This document shows, piece after piece, positions 52,218-60,519 of a stretch of 64,000 nt of DNA. A program made the position numbers and the translations under genes. The first letter of the stretch is position 1; each line of letters begins with the position of its first letter. The notes under the pieces were generated by a model. The model did no database searches. It saw only the letters and a program-made list of their open reading frames with translations, and was not told the origin of the DNA. This DNA is from JAFGBI01 sp964454025 (GTDB taxonomy: Bacteria > Myxococcota_A > Polyangia > Polyangiales > Polyangiaceae), in NCBI GenBank assembly GCA_964454025.1, contig CAYVRP010000003.1, positions 1 through 64,000 on the forward strand, given 5' to 3'.

Positions 52218-54368
52218 GTGAGCAACCCGATCAACGAGATCCTCACCTACGTCCTGGCCGGGCTGGCCGTGCTGCTCGGCGGCCTCGGGTACCTGTTGCG
52301 CCGGCGCCGCAACGCGCTCTGGGTCGCCGCGGCCTGCGCCGGCGGAGCCGCTGCCGCGGTCTTCTTCGACTCCTTCTGGGCGATGACGACGCTCGCCGTC
52401 TTCGCCGTCTGGGCGCTGATCGCGGCGCTCGACGTGGTCGATCTCAACTGGCGCCTGCGTTTCGGCCTCGTCACCTCGATCACGCTCATCGCCATCGTGT
52501 CCATGTGGCCGACGCTGAGCGACATGAGCGGGGGGCGGATCCCCTGCCCGGACTACCTCTGCGCCCCGCGCGACGAGCTGCCGCCGCGCGTGAACATGAA
52601 GCTCGGCCGCGGTCTCGACCTCCGGGGCGGGCTCCGGCTCGTCTACACGGTGGACGTCGACGAGGCGATCCGCGACCGCCGTGACCGGTACTACGAGGAG
52701 ATGCGCGCGCTGCTCGCCACCTCCTACGGAATCCACAGCGGGAGCCAGGCGCTCACGGAGGAGGAGCTCGCGCGGCTCCGCGAGAAGGTCGTCGTCACCG
52801 CGCCACGTCAGCCCGCCAACCAGCTCGTCCTCACCTTCGCCGACCCCGCGGACGTGGAGGCCCGCATCGACGCCCGCTTCCGCGACCAGTTCCGGGCCGA
52901 GCTCGGCAACCCCGAGATCCAGGGCAACCGCGTCGTGTACACCGTGCGCGAGGACGCGGCGTCGGCGATCCGCGACTCCGCGGTGGGCCAGGCCAAGGAG
53001 ATCGTCCTCCGGCGGGTCGACGAGCTCGGGCTCAAGGAGGCGGCCGTCTCCACCCGCGCCGAGGACATCATCGTGGAGGTGCCCGGCGAGGACGAGCGGA
53101 GCTTCGCCGAGATCCGCGAGGTGATCAGCCAGACCGCGCGCCTCGAGTTCAAGCTCCTCGACGACGAGAACGACTTCTTCGCTCCCGTGAAGGCCGACCT
53201 CGAGAAGCGGGGCGCCGGCGCCTGGCCGCTCGAGGGGCTCGAGTTCCAGCGGGAGCGCGTCCCGGTGGGGCTCGACGCCAACGGTGATCGCATCGTCAAG
53301 GTCGTCACCTTCGCCTACCTGCCGATCCCCAAGGGCGAGGAGCCGAAGGCCACGCTCGCGCGGCTCAAGGACTGGGTCGCCACCCTCGAACTCCCGCCTG
53401 ACCGGGAGGTGGGCTACGGGCTGGAGTACCAGACGATCGACGAGGTGACGCTGAAGCAGGCGCCCGCGGGCTGGCGCACGTACTTCCTCAAGAGCCGCGC
53501 CGACATCACCGGCGACATGATCCGGGACGCCCGCGCCCAGCCGGACCAGAGCCAGGGCTCCCTCGGCGGCTGGAACGTGGGGCTCGTCTTCACCGAGCAG
53601 GGCGGCAGCATCTTTGGCAAGGTCACCTCCGCCAACGTCAAGAAGCGCTTCGCCATCATCCTCGACGGCAAGGTGGAGAGCGCGCCGGAGATCCTCACCG
53701 CCATCACCGGCGGCCATGCCCAGATCACGATGGGCTCGAGCGATCCCGAGATCCAGCTCCGCGACTCGCGCAAGCTCGAGATGGTGCTCCGGTCGGGCGC
53801 CCTGCCCGCGCCCATCTCCCCCTCCAACGAGCAGCGGATCGGACCCTCCCTCGGCGCCGACGCGATCAAGCTGAGCGTGCAGGGCGCGGTCGCCGGCGGC
53901 ACCCTCGTGCTTCTCTTCATGCTCGCCTACTACGAGTACGCGGGGCTCGTCTCCGCGCTCTCGGTGCTGCTCAATATCTTCTTGCAGCTCGCGATCCTGG
54001 CGTCGCTCGGCGCGTCCATGACCCTGCCGGGCATCGCCGGCGTCGCGCTCACGATGGGCATGGGCGTGGACGCCAACGTGCTGCAGAACGAGCGCATCCG
54101 CGACGAGTACCGCGAGGGCAAGAGCCCGCGGGCGGCCGTCGAGATCGGGTTCTCCCGGGCGCTCAGCGCCATCATCGACGGCAACCTCACCACCCTCATC
54201 TCGGCCATCGTGCTGGCCCAGTACGGCACCGGACCCATCAAGGGGTTCGCCTTCACCTTGATGGTCGGCACCACGGTCAACATCTTCTGCGGCGTCTTCG
54301 TCTCCCGCGTGCTCTATGACCTCTGGGTGCGCACCATGACTCGCAAGACGAAGTTTCGCATCGGCTGA
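52218..54368 (+). CDS. secD: Protein translocase subunit SecD with extra N-terminal helices
   Basis: A 716-residue inner-membrane protein starts at GTG. The core is typical: LGRGLDLRGGLRLVYTVDVD before the large periplasmic region, and later ITGGHAQITMGS. The final five helices carry LTMGMGVDANVLQNERIRDE and EIGFSRALSAIIDGNLTTLI. The unusual part is the first 110 residues, which contain four hydrophobic segments (about 8-27, 33-50, 55-72 and 80-98) where SecD normally has one. So three extra helices precede the usual first one. SecDF uses the proton gradient to aid protein export. The gene lies between yajC and secF, as in most bacteria. Confidence 0.95.
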   Translation: MSNPINEILTYVLAGLAVLLGGLGYLLRRRRNALWVAAACAGGAAAAVFFDSFWAMTTLAVFAVWALIAALDVVDLNWRLRFGLVTSITLIAIVSMWPTLSDMSGGRIPCPDYLCAPRDELPPRVNMKLGRGLDLRGGLRLVYTVDVDEAIRDRRDRYYEEMRALLATSYGIHSGSQALTEEELARLREKVVVTAPRQPANQLVLTFADPADVEARIDARFRDQFRAELGNPEIQGNRVVYTVREDAASAIRDSAVGQAKEIVLRRVDELGLKEAAVSTRAEDIIVEVPGEDERSFAEIREVISQTARLEFKLLDDENDFFAPVKADLEKRGAGAWPLEGLEFQRERVPVGLDANGDRIVKVVTFAYLPIPKGEEPKATLARLKDWVATLELPPDREVGYGLEYQTIDEVTLKQAPAGWRTYFLKSRADITGDMIRDARAQPDQSQGSLGGWNVGLVFTEQGGSIFGKVTSANVKKRFAIILDGKVESAPEILTAITGGHAQITMGSSDPEIQLRDSRKLEMVLRSGALPAPISPSNEQRIGPSLGADAIKLSVQGAVAGGTLVLLFMLAYYEYAGLVSALSVLLNIFLQLAILASLGASMTLPGIAGVALTMGMGVDANVLQNERIRDEYREGKSPRAAVEIGFSRALSAIIDGNLTTLISAIVLAQYGTGPIKGFAFTLMVGTTVNIFCGVFVSRVLYDLWVRTMTRKTKFRIG

Positions 54369-54388
54369 TCGCCGGGGGACCGAGCAGC

Positions 54389-55669
54389 ATGCAGCTCTTT
54401 CCTGTCAACCGCGTCTTCGACTTCATGGGCCCGCGCCGGTACTTCGTCAGCGCGAGCGCCATCCTCGTGCTCCTCTCGCTGGGGATGCTGATCTGGCCGG
54501 GGCCCAAGCTGGGCACCGATTTCCGGGGCGGCACCGAGATCGAGGTCGCGTTCACCCCGCCCATCTCGGCGGCTGACATCCGGCAGGCGGTCAACGCCGC
54601 GGGCTTCGGCGGGGCCGACGTGATCCACGTCCAGAGCCCGACCCACGAGGCGCAGTACATCATCCGGGTGCAGGACGTGAGCACCGTGAGCGCGGAGGCC
54701 GCGGCCGCCATCGACCGGGTGGTCTGCTTCGGCGAGGGCCTGCCGGAGGCAGACTGCCCCCCGAGCGAGCAGGCCTCGGAGGTGAAGATCAGCCCGGGTG
54801 GTGACAAGGTCACGGTCCGCTTCCGCGAGGAGGTGGACGCGGCGCAGCTTGCCCGGCTGCGGGAGCGGTTCGCGGCCCAGGTGACCCCGGCCTTCCGGAT
54901 CGAGCTGCGCCCCGGCGCCAACAACCCCTCGTTGCAGAGCGCTCGTGACCACAAGGTGGAGCTGCAGCTGATGAGCAAGGGCGACCAGCTCATGCAGGCC
55001 CTGCAGTCGCGGCTCGGCGAGGAGCGGCTCCCGACGACGCTCCCCGACGGCGCCCAGAACCCCCTGCGATCGGAGTGGATCGGCCCCAAGGCGGGCCGGC
55101 AGCTCCGCGACTCGGCCATCCTGAGCCTGGCGATCGCGCTCGTGCTCATCATGGCCTACATCGCGTTCCGGTTCGACCTCCGGTTCGCCCCCGGGGCCGT
55201 CCTCGCGCTCGCCCACGACGCCATCATCACCGTGGGGTTCCTCACCTTGCTTCGCCACGAGCTCACGCTCTCGACGGTGGCGGCCGTGCTCACCATCGTC
55301 GGCTACTCGGTGAACGACACCGTCGTCGTCTACGACCGCGTCCGCGAGAACCTCGGCCGGATGCGGGGAGCGACCTTCCCCGCGATCATCAACAAGAGCT
55401 TGTCCGAGATGATGTCCCGGACCATCCTGACCAGCCTGACGACCATCATCAGCCTGCTCGGGATCTTCGTCTGGGGCACGGGCACGCTCAAGGAGTTCGC
55501 GCTCACCCTCACCTTCGGGATCGTCTGCGGAACCTACTCGTCGATCTACGTCGCGTTGCCGCTCACCTACGCGCTCGATCGCACCTTCTTCGCCAAGGTC
55601 GAGAAGAAGGGTCGCGCCATCGGGGAGGAGCGGCGCCCCAAGCAGGGGCCGACGCCGGCGACGGCGTGA
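54389..55669 (+). CDS. secF: Protein translocase subunit SecF
   Basis: A 426-residue inner-membrane protein. After the first helix comes the family motif LGTDFRGGTEIEVAF. The periplasmic domain is long (about residues 50-230) and includes an insert with a Cys-x4-Glu-x5-Cys pattern (VVCFGEGLPEADCP). Five C-terminal helices carry FDLRFAPGAVLALAHDAIIT, VGYSVNDTVVVYDRVRENLG and MSRTILTSLTTIISLLG. Length exceeds E. coli SecF (323) because of the insert. It is 20 bp downstream of secD. Confidence 0.95.
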   Translation: MQLFPVNRVFDFMGPRRYFVSASAILVLLSLGMLIWPGPKLGTDFRGGTEIEVAFTPPISAADIRQAVNAAGFGGADVIHVQSPTHEAQYIIRVQDVSTVSAEAAAAIDRVVCFGEGLPEADCPPSEQASEVKISPGGDKVTVRFREEVDAAQLARLRERFAAQVTPAFRIELRPGANNPSLQSARDHKVELQLMSKGDQLMQALQSRLGEERLPTTLPDGAQNPLRSEWIGPKAGRQLRDSAILSLAIALVLIMAYIAFRFDLRFAPGAVLALAHDAIITVGFLTLLRHELTLSTVAAVLTIVGYSVNDTVVVYDRVRENLGRMRGATFPAIINKSLSEMMSRTILTSLTTIISLLGIFVWGTGTLKEFALTLTFGIVCGTYSSIYVALPLTYALDRTFFAKVEKKGRAIGEERRPKQGPTPATA

Positions 55670-55843
55670 GGTGGGGGCCGGTCGGCGGCAGCGACCGCCC
55701 TCGGGGTCGGGCGGCGCTACGATCTCTTTGGCGCATCCGCCGCGGGTGCGGCGCCCATCCGCGAGCCCACCCGGGGACTCCCGGCGCGGGCCTGCTCCGG
55801 CTTCGCCGGGGGGATGTCCCCGGCCCCGCCCCGCGCGGTCCCC

Positions 55844-56548
55844 TCAGTCGCGCGAGGAAAGGAAGAGCTGGAGCACGTACCAGAACATCAGCGCCACCGA
55901 GCTGAAGAGCTGCAGCGCCGCCGCGACGTACCGATCCTCCGGGTAGTGGTGCAGGACGGTGGAGGTGTTGTAGAGGATGGAAGCGCCGGCCAGCGCCACC
56001 ATCGCGACGCTGAAGAATACCCCCAGGGTGAGCCCGAAGATCATCGCTGCCACGATGACCACCAGCGCGGTCACCCCGCCCCACAGCACGATCCCGCGCA
56101 GGAAGCTGAAGTCCCGGCGGGTCACGAACGCGATGGCCGTGAGCCCCCCGAACCCGAGCAGGGTGACGAGCGCCGCGCTAAAAAGGGTGTCGGGCGCGAT
56201 CCGGGTCGCGACGTAGAGGATCGGGGTGAAGACCAAGGCCTCGGCGACCACCATCGCCGCCAGCCCCGCGTACTGCGCCGCGCGGGACCTCGCCGTGTGC
56301 GCCCATTGGCTCCCGAGCCAGCTTGCGGCCACGAAGCCGCCGAGCGCGAGCCACCAGTTGCGGCCGAGGACGCCAGCGATGGGCGCCGCCAGCCCCGTCG
56401 TGAAGAGGGCCGCCTCGAGTCCGGCGAAGGCGAGGAGCGCCACGAAGAGGTGGTTGTAGGTGCGGACGATGAAGGTCGCACGCCGGTCGACGAGGCTCGG
56501 GGCGTACCCGCCCACCGCCCTCGCTGAGTAGCCGTATCCCTGGGTCAT
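55844..56548 (-). CDS. Bax inhibitor-1 (YccA/TMBIM) family membrane protein
   Basis: A 234-residue protein with seven hydrophobic helices starts at ATG 56548, preceded by GAGGAG. RATFIVRTYNHLFVALLAFA is the N-terminal signature. SILYNTSTVLHHYPEDRYVA and LQLFSSVALMFWYVLQLFLS are the conserved C-terminal region, including the paired acidic residues of the family. Members in bacteria modulate membrane protease FtsH or conduct Ca2+. It is divergent from recJ about 100 bp away and convergent with secF. Confidence 0.9.
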   Translation of the reverse strand: MTQGYGYSARAVGGYAPSLVDRRATFIVRTYNHLFVALLAFAGLEAALFTTGLAAPIAGVLGRNWWLALGGFVAASWLGSQWAHTARSRAAQYAGLAAMVVAEALVFTPILYVATRIAPDTLFSAALVTLLGFGGLTAIAFVTRRDFSFLRGIVLWGGVTALVVIVAAMIFGLTLGVFFSVAMVALAGASILYNTSTVLHHYPEDRYVAAALQLFSSVALMFWYVLQLFLSSRD

Positions 56549-56648
56549 CGGGGTTCTCCTCAAGCGGATACGTAACGCCGGCGGCCGCGGCGCGCCAGGG
56601 CCACGGTGGTTGACGCGCCCCGCTCGCCGTGCGTTCCTCCCTCCGCGC

Positions 56649-58358
56649 ATGGCCCCGCCGAACCCCGTGGCCGCGCTCCCTGGCGAGGACCGGGCGCTGA
56701 TGGGCGAGCCCGCCGCCGCGGTCGCTCTCGCTCGCGCCACCGGGCTCAGCGTGACCGTGGCCGGCCTCCTGGTCGCACGCGGCATCGCGGACCCCGGCGC
56801 CGCCGCGCGGTTCCTCGAGCCCAGGCTCGCGCACCTCACCCCGCCGGACGCCATGGCCGGGCGCGCCGCGGCGGCCGCCCGGCTCGCGGACGCCGTGCGG
56901 CGCGGCGAGCGCGTGGTGGTCTTCGGCGACTACGACTGCGACGGCATCACCGCGACCGCCCTGCTCACCGAGACGCTGCGCCGCCTGGACACGGACGTCG
57001 AGCCGCTCCTCGCCAGCCGCTTCGACGGCGGCTACGGGGTGACGCCGGCGGCGGCGCGGCGGATCGTCGCCGCCGCCCCCACGCTCCTCGTCACCTGCGA
57101 CTGCGGCTCCTCCGACCACGCTGTGCTCGCCGACCTCGGGCGCCGGGGCATGGACGTCGTCGTCATCGACCACCACCTGGTCCCCGAAGAGCCGCTTCCC
57201 GTCCACGCCTTCCTCAACCCGCACCGCCCCGACTGTGGTTTCCCCTACGACGGGCTCGCGTCTTGCGGCCTCGCGCTCACGCTCGCCGCGGCGCTCCGGG
57301 GCGAGCTCGGCGTCGACATCGATCTGCGCGACACGCTGGATCTGGTCGCCATCGGCACCATCGCCGACGTCGCGCCGCTCGACGGCGACAACCGGGTCCT
57401 GGTGCGCGCCGGGCTCGCCCGCCTCCGGCAGCCGAAGCGGCCGGGGCTCCGGGCGCTCGCCGAGCTCACCGCGCTCGGCGCCGACGCCCCGGTCGGAAGC
57501 GAGGACGTGGCGTTCCGCATCGCCCCCCGGCTCAACGCTCCTGGCCGCCTCGGGCCGCCCGACGCGGCGCTCGAGCTACTGCTGGCCGCCGACGCGCCGC
57601 GCGCGGCGGCGCTCGCCGCCGAGCTCGAGCAGCGCACCGCGGAGCGGCGCGCCGAGCAGGATCGGATCCTGGCCGAGGCCACGGCCGAGATCGAGCGGCG
57701 CGGCGACCGCGAGCGCAGCGCGCTGGTGCTCGGTGGCGCCGGCTGGGGGCAGGGGATCGTCGGCATCGTGGCGGGGCGGCTCGCCGCGGAGCTCGGCCGT
57801 CCCGTGGTCGTGATCGGCTTCGACGACGCGGGCGTTGGGCGCGGCTCGGTGCGCGGGCCCCGGGGCTTCCCCCTCTTCGACGCCGTCGCCGCCGTGGCTC
57901 CGCTCCTCGAGCGCTACGGGGGCCACCAGGCGGCTGCGGGGTTGGAGGTGCGGGCGGAGCGGCTCGACGAGCTGCGCGAGGCGTTCACGGCTGCCTGCGC
58001 CGCGCGCGCCCCCGCGCTCGCGGTCGAGCCGCCGCCGCTCGTCCCCCGACCGGGCGACGATCCGGCGCGGCTGCTGCGGGATCTCGACCGGCTCGAGCCG
58101 TTCGGGGAGCGGAACCCCGCCCCTCGGTTTCGCTTTGCCGGCACCGTCGTCGCCGCGCGCGCGGTGCGGGGCGGCCACCTCAAGCTCGACCTCCGCCTCG
58201 CCGACGGCAGCCGGCTCTCGGGTTTCGGCCCCGGGCTCGGGGCGGCGGCGGACGGGCTGCGCGGAGCGGTTTCGATCGTGGGGTCGCTCCGGCGCGACCG
58301 GTGGCGTGGCGGCGGGGCCCCCGAGGTCGGGATCGAGCGAATCGAGCCCGAGGGGTGA
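56649..58358 (+). CDS. recJ: Single-stranded-DNA exonuclease RecJ
   Basis: A 569-residue DHH-family nuclease for 5'-3' degradation of single-stranded DNA in repair. Motif I is VVFGDYDCDGITATALL; motif II is TLLVTCDCGSSDH; motif III is VVVIDHHLVPEEPLP; motif IV is LDLVAIGTIADVAPL. The DHHA1 domain has GWGQGIVGIVAGRLAAE and RYGGHQAAAGL. The C-terminal OB fold is present. Length fits (E. coli 577). The ATG at 56649 follows cctccctccgcgc; an upstream TTG at 56610 is possible. The mlaF-like gene follows 84 bp downstream. Confidence 0.95.
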   Translation: MAPPNPVAALPGEDRALMGEPAAAVALARATGLSVTVAGLLVARGIADPGAAARFLEPRLAHLTPPDAMAGRAAAAARLADAVRRGERVVVFGDYDCDGITATALLTETLRRLDTDVEPLLASRFDGGYGVTPAAARRIVAAAPTLLVTCDCGSSDHAVLADLGRRGMDVVVIDHHLVPEEPLPVHAFLNPHRPDCGFPYDGLASCGLALTLAAALRGELGVDIDLRDTLDLVAIGTIADVAPLDGDNRVLVRAGLARLRQPKRPGLRALAELTALGADAPVGSEDVAFRIAPRLNAPGRLGPPDAALELLLAADAPRAAALAAELEQRTAERRAEQDRILAEATAEIERRGDRERSALVLGGAGWGQGIVGIVAGRLAAELGRPVVVIGFDDAGVGRGSVRGPRGFPLFDAVAAVAPLLERYGGHQAAAGLEVRAERLDELREAFTAACAARAPALAVEPPPLVPRPGDDPARLLRDLDRLEPFGERNPAPRFRFAGTVVAARAVRGGHLKLDLRLADGSRLSGFGPGLGAAADGLRGAVSIVGSLRRDRWRGGGAPEVGIERIEPEG

Positions 58359-58442
58359 CGCCGCGCGCGGGGCGGAAGGTCCGGGGCGCCTTGCGCGAGC
58401 GCCCGTTCTGGGGCCGAATCGAGCCCCGGGGAGCCGAGCCCC

Positions 58443-59219
58443 TTGAGCGTCCTCATCCAGTTCAGGAACGTCCGCAAGCGCTTCGGGCCCAAGGTCATCT
58501 ATACGGGCCTCGACCTCGACGTGCGTCGCGGCGAGGTGCTCACCGTGGTGGGGGGCTCCGGGGTGGGCAAGAGCGTGATGCTCAAGATGCTGATCGGCCT
58601 GCTGCGGGCCGACTCCGGGTCCATCGTCTTCGACGGGGCGGAGGTGACGCGGATGCGCGAGCGTCAGCTCGCCGATGTGCGGCGACGGATCGCCATGCTC
58701 TTCCAGGCCGGCGCCCTCTTCGACTCGCTCAGCGTCGGGCAGAACGTCGCCTACGGGCTCGAGGAGCACTACCACAACCAGATGACCCGGGAACAGATCC
58801 AGGAGCGCGTCGCCTGGGCGCTCGGCCTGGTCAACCTGCCGGGGATCGAGGCCATGGACCCGGCGGATCTCTCGGGCGGAATGCGCAAGCGCGTGGCCCT
58901 CGCGCGCGCCATCGCCGTGCAGCCGGAGGTCCTGCTCTACGACGAGCCGACGACGGGGCTCGACCCCATCAATACCGCCCGTGTCAACCACCTCATCATC
59001 GGCCTGCAGCGCAAGCTCGCCATCACCAGTATCGTGGTGACGCACGACATGAGGAGCGCCTTCACCGTGAGCGATAGGGTGGCCATGGTGCACTCCGGGC
59101 GCGTCATCGCCCACGGGACCGTGGAGGAGTTCCGGGCCTCCTCCGACACGCGGGTCACCGACTTCATCGAGGGCAACGCCCCGGCGCAGGAGGACGTGGA
59201 AACTCTGTTGAACGCCTGA
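58443..59219 (+). CDS. mlaF: MlaF-like ABC transporter ATPase
   Basis: A 258-residue ATP-binding protein starts at TTG. Walker A GGSGVGKS, signature LSGGMRKRVALARAIA, Walker B VLLYDEPTTGLDP and the switch His (VVTHDM) are all intact. The MlaF-type details RIAMLFQAGALFDSLSVGQN and LLYDEPTTGLDPINTA support lipid transport (MCE system) rather than a generic importer. It should power phospholipid movement across the envelope with an MlaE permease. No permease gene is adjacent on either side. The MlaD-like gene follows. Confidence 0.9.
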   Translation: MSVLIQFRNVRKRFGPKVIYTGLDLDVRRGEVLTVVGGSGVGKSVMLKMLIGLLRADSGSIVFDGAEVTRMRERQLADVRRRIAMLFQAGALFDSLSVGQNVAYGLEEHYHNQMTREQIQERVAWALGLVNLPGIEAMDPADLSGGMRKRVALARAIAVQPEVLLYDEPTTGLDPINTARVNHLIIGLQRKLAITSIVVTHDMRSAFTVSDRVAMVHSGRVIAHGTVEEFRASSDTRVTDFIEGNAPAQEDVETLLNA

Positions 59220-59327
59220 GCGCACCCCCTCGGGGCGATGGCCGGCGCCGTGGCGCCGCGGCCCCGGGGAGTCGTCCGAGGGCGAGGTTGCAGTCCCCAG
59301 GCGTTGCGTCAAAGATTGGGCTGGCCC

Positions 59328-60500
59328 ATGGGTTACTCGCGGGAGATCAAGGTCGGCGCCTTCGTGATCGCGGGGCTCGCCGCCATGGGCCTGGTGATCT
59401 CGCTCATCGGCCAGGAGCAGGGGCTCTTTCGCGCCAAGCACCAGTACCTGATCGTTTTTGACGACGTGCAGGGGCTCAAGCCCGGCTCGCCCGTGCGCAT
59501 GGGCGGCGTGGACGTGGGCACGGTCAAGAAGGTCGACTACGCGGACGAGCGCCACGATCCGAAGCTGTACGTGACCATCGCCGTCGCCCGGGACGCGGCG
59601 AGCCGCATCCGGACCGACAGCCTCGCTTCCATCACCGGCAAGGGCATGCTGGGCGACAAGATGGTCGTCATCTCGGTCGGCGACGCCGCGCAGCCGGAGA
59701 TCCCGCCCGGCGGCGCCATCCGGAGCGCCGAGGGCGGCGGCCTGGAGGCGATGATGGATCGGGTCGGCGCCATCGGCGAGAAGGCCGACCGGGTGATGAG
59801 CAACCTCGAGTCGACCACGGGGACGCTGGCGGACGAGCGGTTCCGCGCCGATCTCGCCACCCCCCTGCACTCGGTCGCGGGCATCCTCCAGAAGGTGAAC
59901 GAGGGCGACGGCTACGTGAGCCGCCTGCTCCGCGACCCGACCGAGGCGGATCGGCTCTCGAGCCTGGTCGGCAGCCTCGAGCAGACCTCCCGCGACCTGC
60001 ACAGGACGATCTCCCACGCCAACGCGGTGCTGAACCGGGTCGAGCAAGGACCCGGCTTCACCCATGATCTCATCTACGGCGACGGCCCGGGGGCGGCCCT
60101 CGAGCGCGTGGGCTCCGCTGCGGAAGAGGTCGCCGTCACGCTGAAGGGGATCCGCGAGGGCAACGGCCCGGCGCGGAGCCTGCTGTACGGCGACGAGGGA
60201 TCCGCGGCGATGATGGCGAACCTCGACGCCATGAGCGCCGACCTGCGCCACATCGTCGCCGACGTACGCGCCGGCCGCGGCACCCTCGGCGCGCTGCTGG
60301 TCGATCCCTCGGTCTACGAGGACATCAAGCTGCTGCTCGGCAACGTGGAGCGGAACCGGTCGCTGCGCGCGCTGGTCCGCTACTCTATCCAGCGCGACGA
60401 GCCGACGCCGGGGGGCGAGGGCCGGGACCCGCGGCCGGCCCCTGCCGCCGCGGCGAGCGGCCCGGCCGCCGGACGCGCCGGGAAGTCACCGCCGGAGTAG
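59328..60500 (+). CDS. MlaD-like MCE-domain protein
   Basis: A 390-residue protein starts at ATG 59328 (MGYSREIKVGAFVIAGLAAM) with one N-terminal membrane helix. The MCE domain spans about residues 35-125: VFDDVQGLKPGSPVRMGGVD, then VGTVKKVDYADER and KGMLGDKMVVISVGD. The remaining 230 residues form helical coiled-coil-like segments (ALERVGSAAEEVAVTL, MANLDAMSADLRHIVADVRA). MCE proteins form hexameric tunnels for lipids between membranes. It is 108 bp downstream of the MlaF-like gene and 20 bp before the S41 peptidase gene. Confidence 0.9.
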   Translation: MGYSREIKVGAFVIAGLAAMGLVISLIGQEQGLFRAKHQYLIVFDDVQGLKPGSPVRMGGVDVGTVKKVDYADERHDPKLYVTIAVARDAASRIRTDSLASITGKGMLGDKMVVISVGDAAQPEIPPGGAIRSAEGGGLEAMMDRVGAIGEKADRVMSNLESTTGTLADERFRADLATPLHSVAGILQKVNEGDGYVSRLLRDPTEADRLSSLVGSLEQTSRDLHRTISHANAVLNRVEQGPGFTHDLIYGDGPGAALERVGSAAEEVAVTLKGIREGNGPARSLLYGDEGSAAMMANLDAMSADLRHIVADVRAGRGTLGALLVDPSVYEDIKLLLGNVERNRSLRALVRYSIQRDEPTPGGEGRDPRPAPAAAASGPAAGRAGKSPPE

Positions 60501-60519
60501 CCGCGCGAGACGGAGCCCC

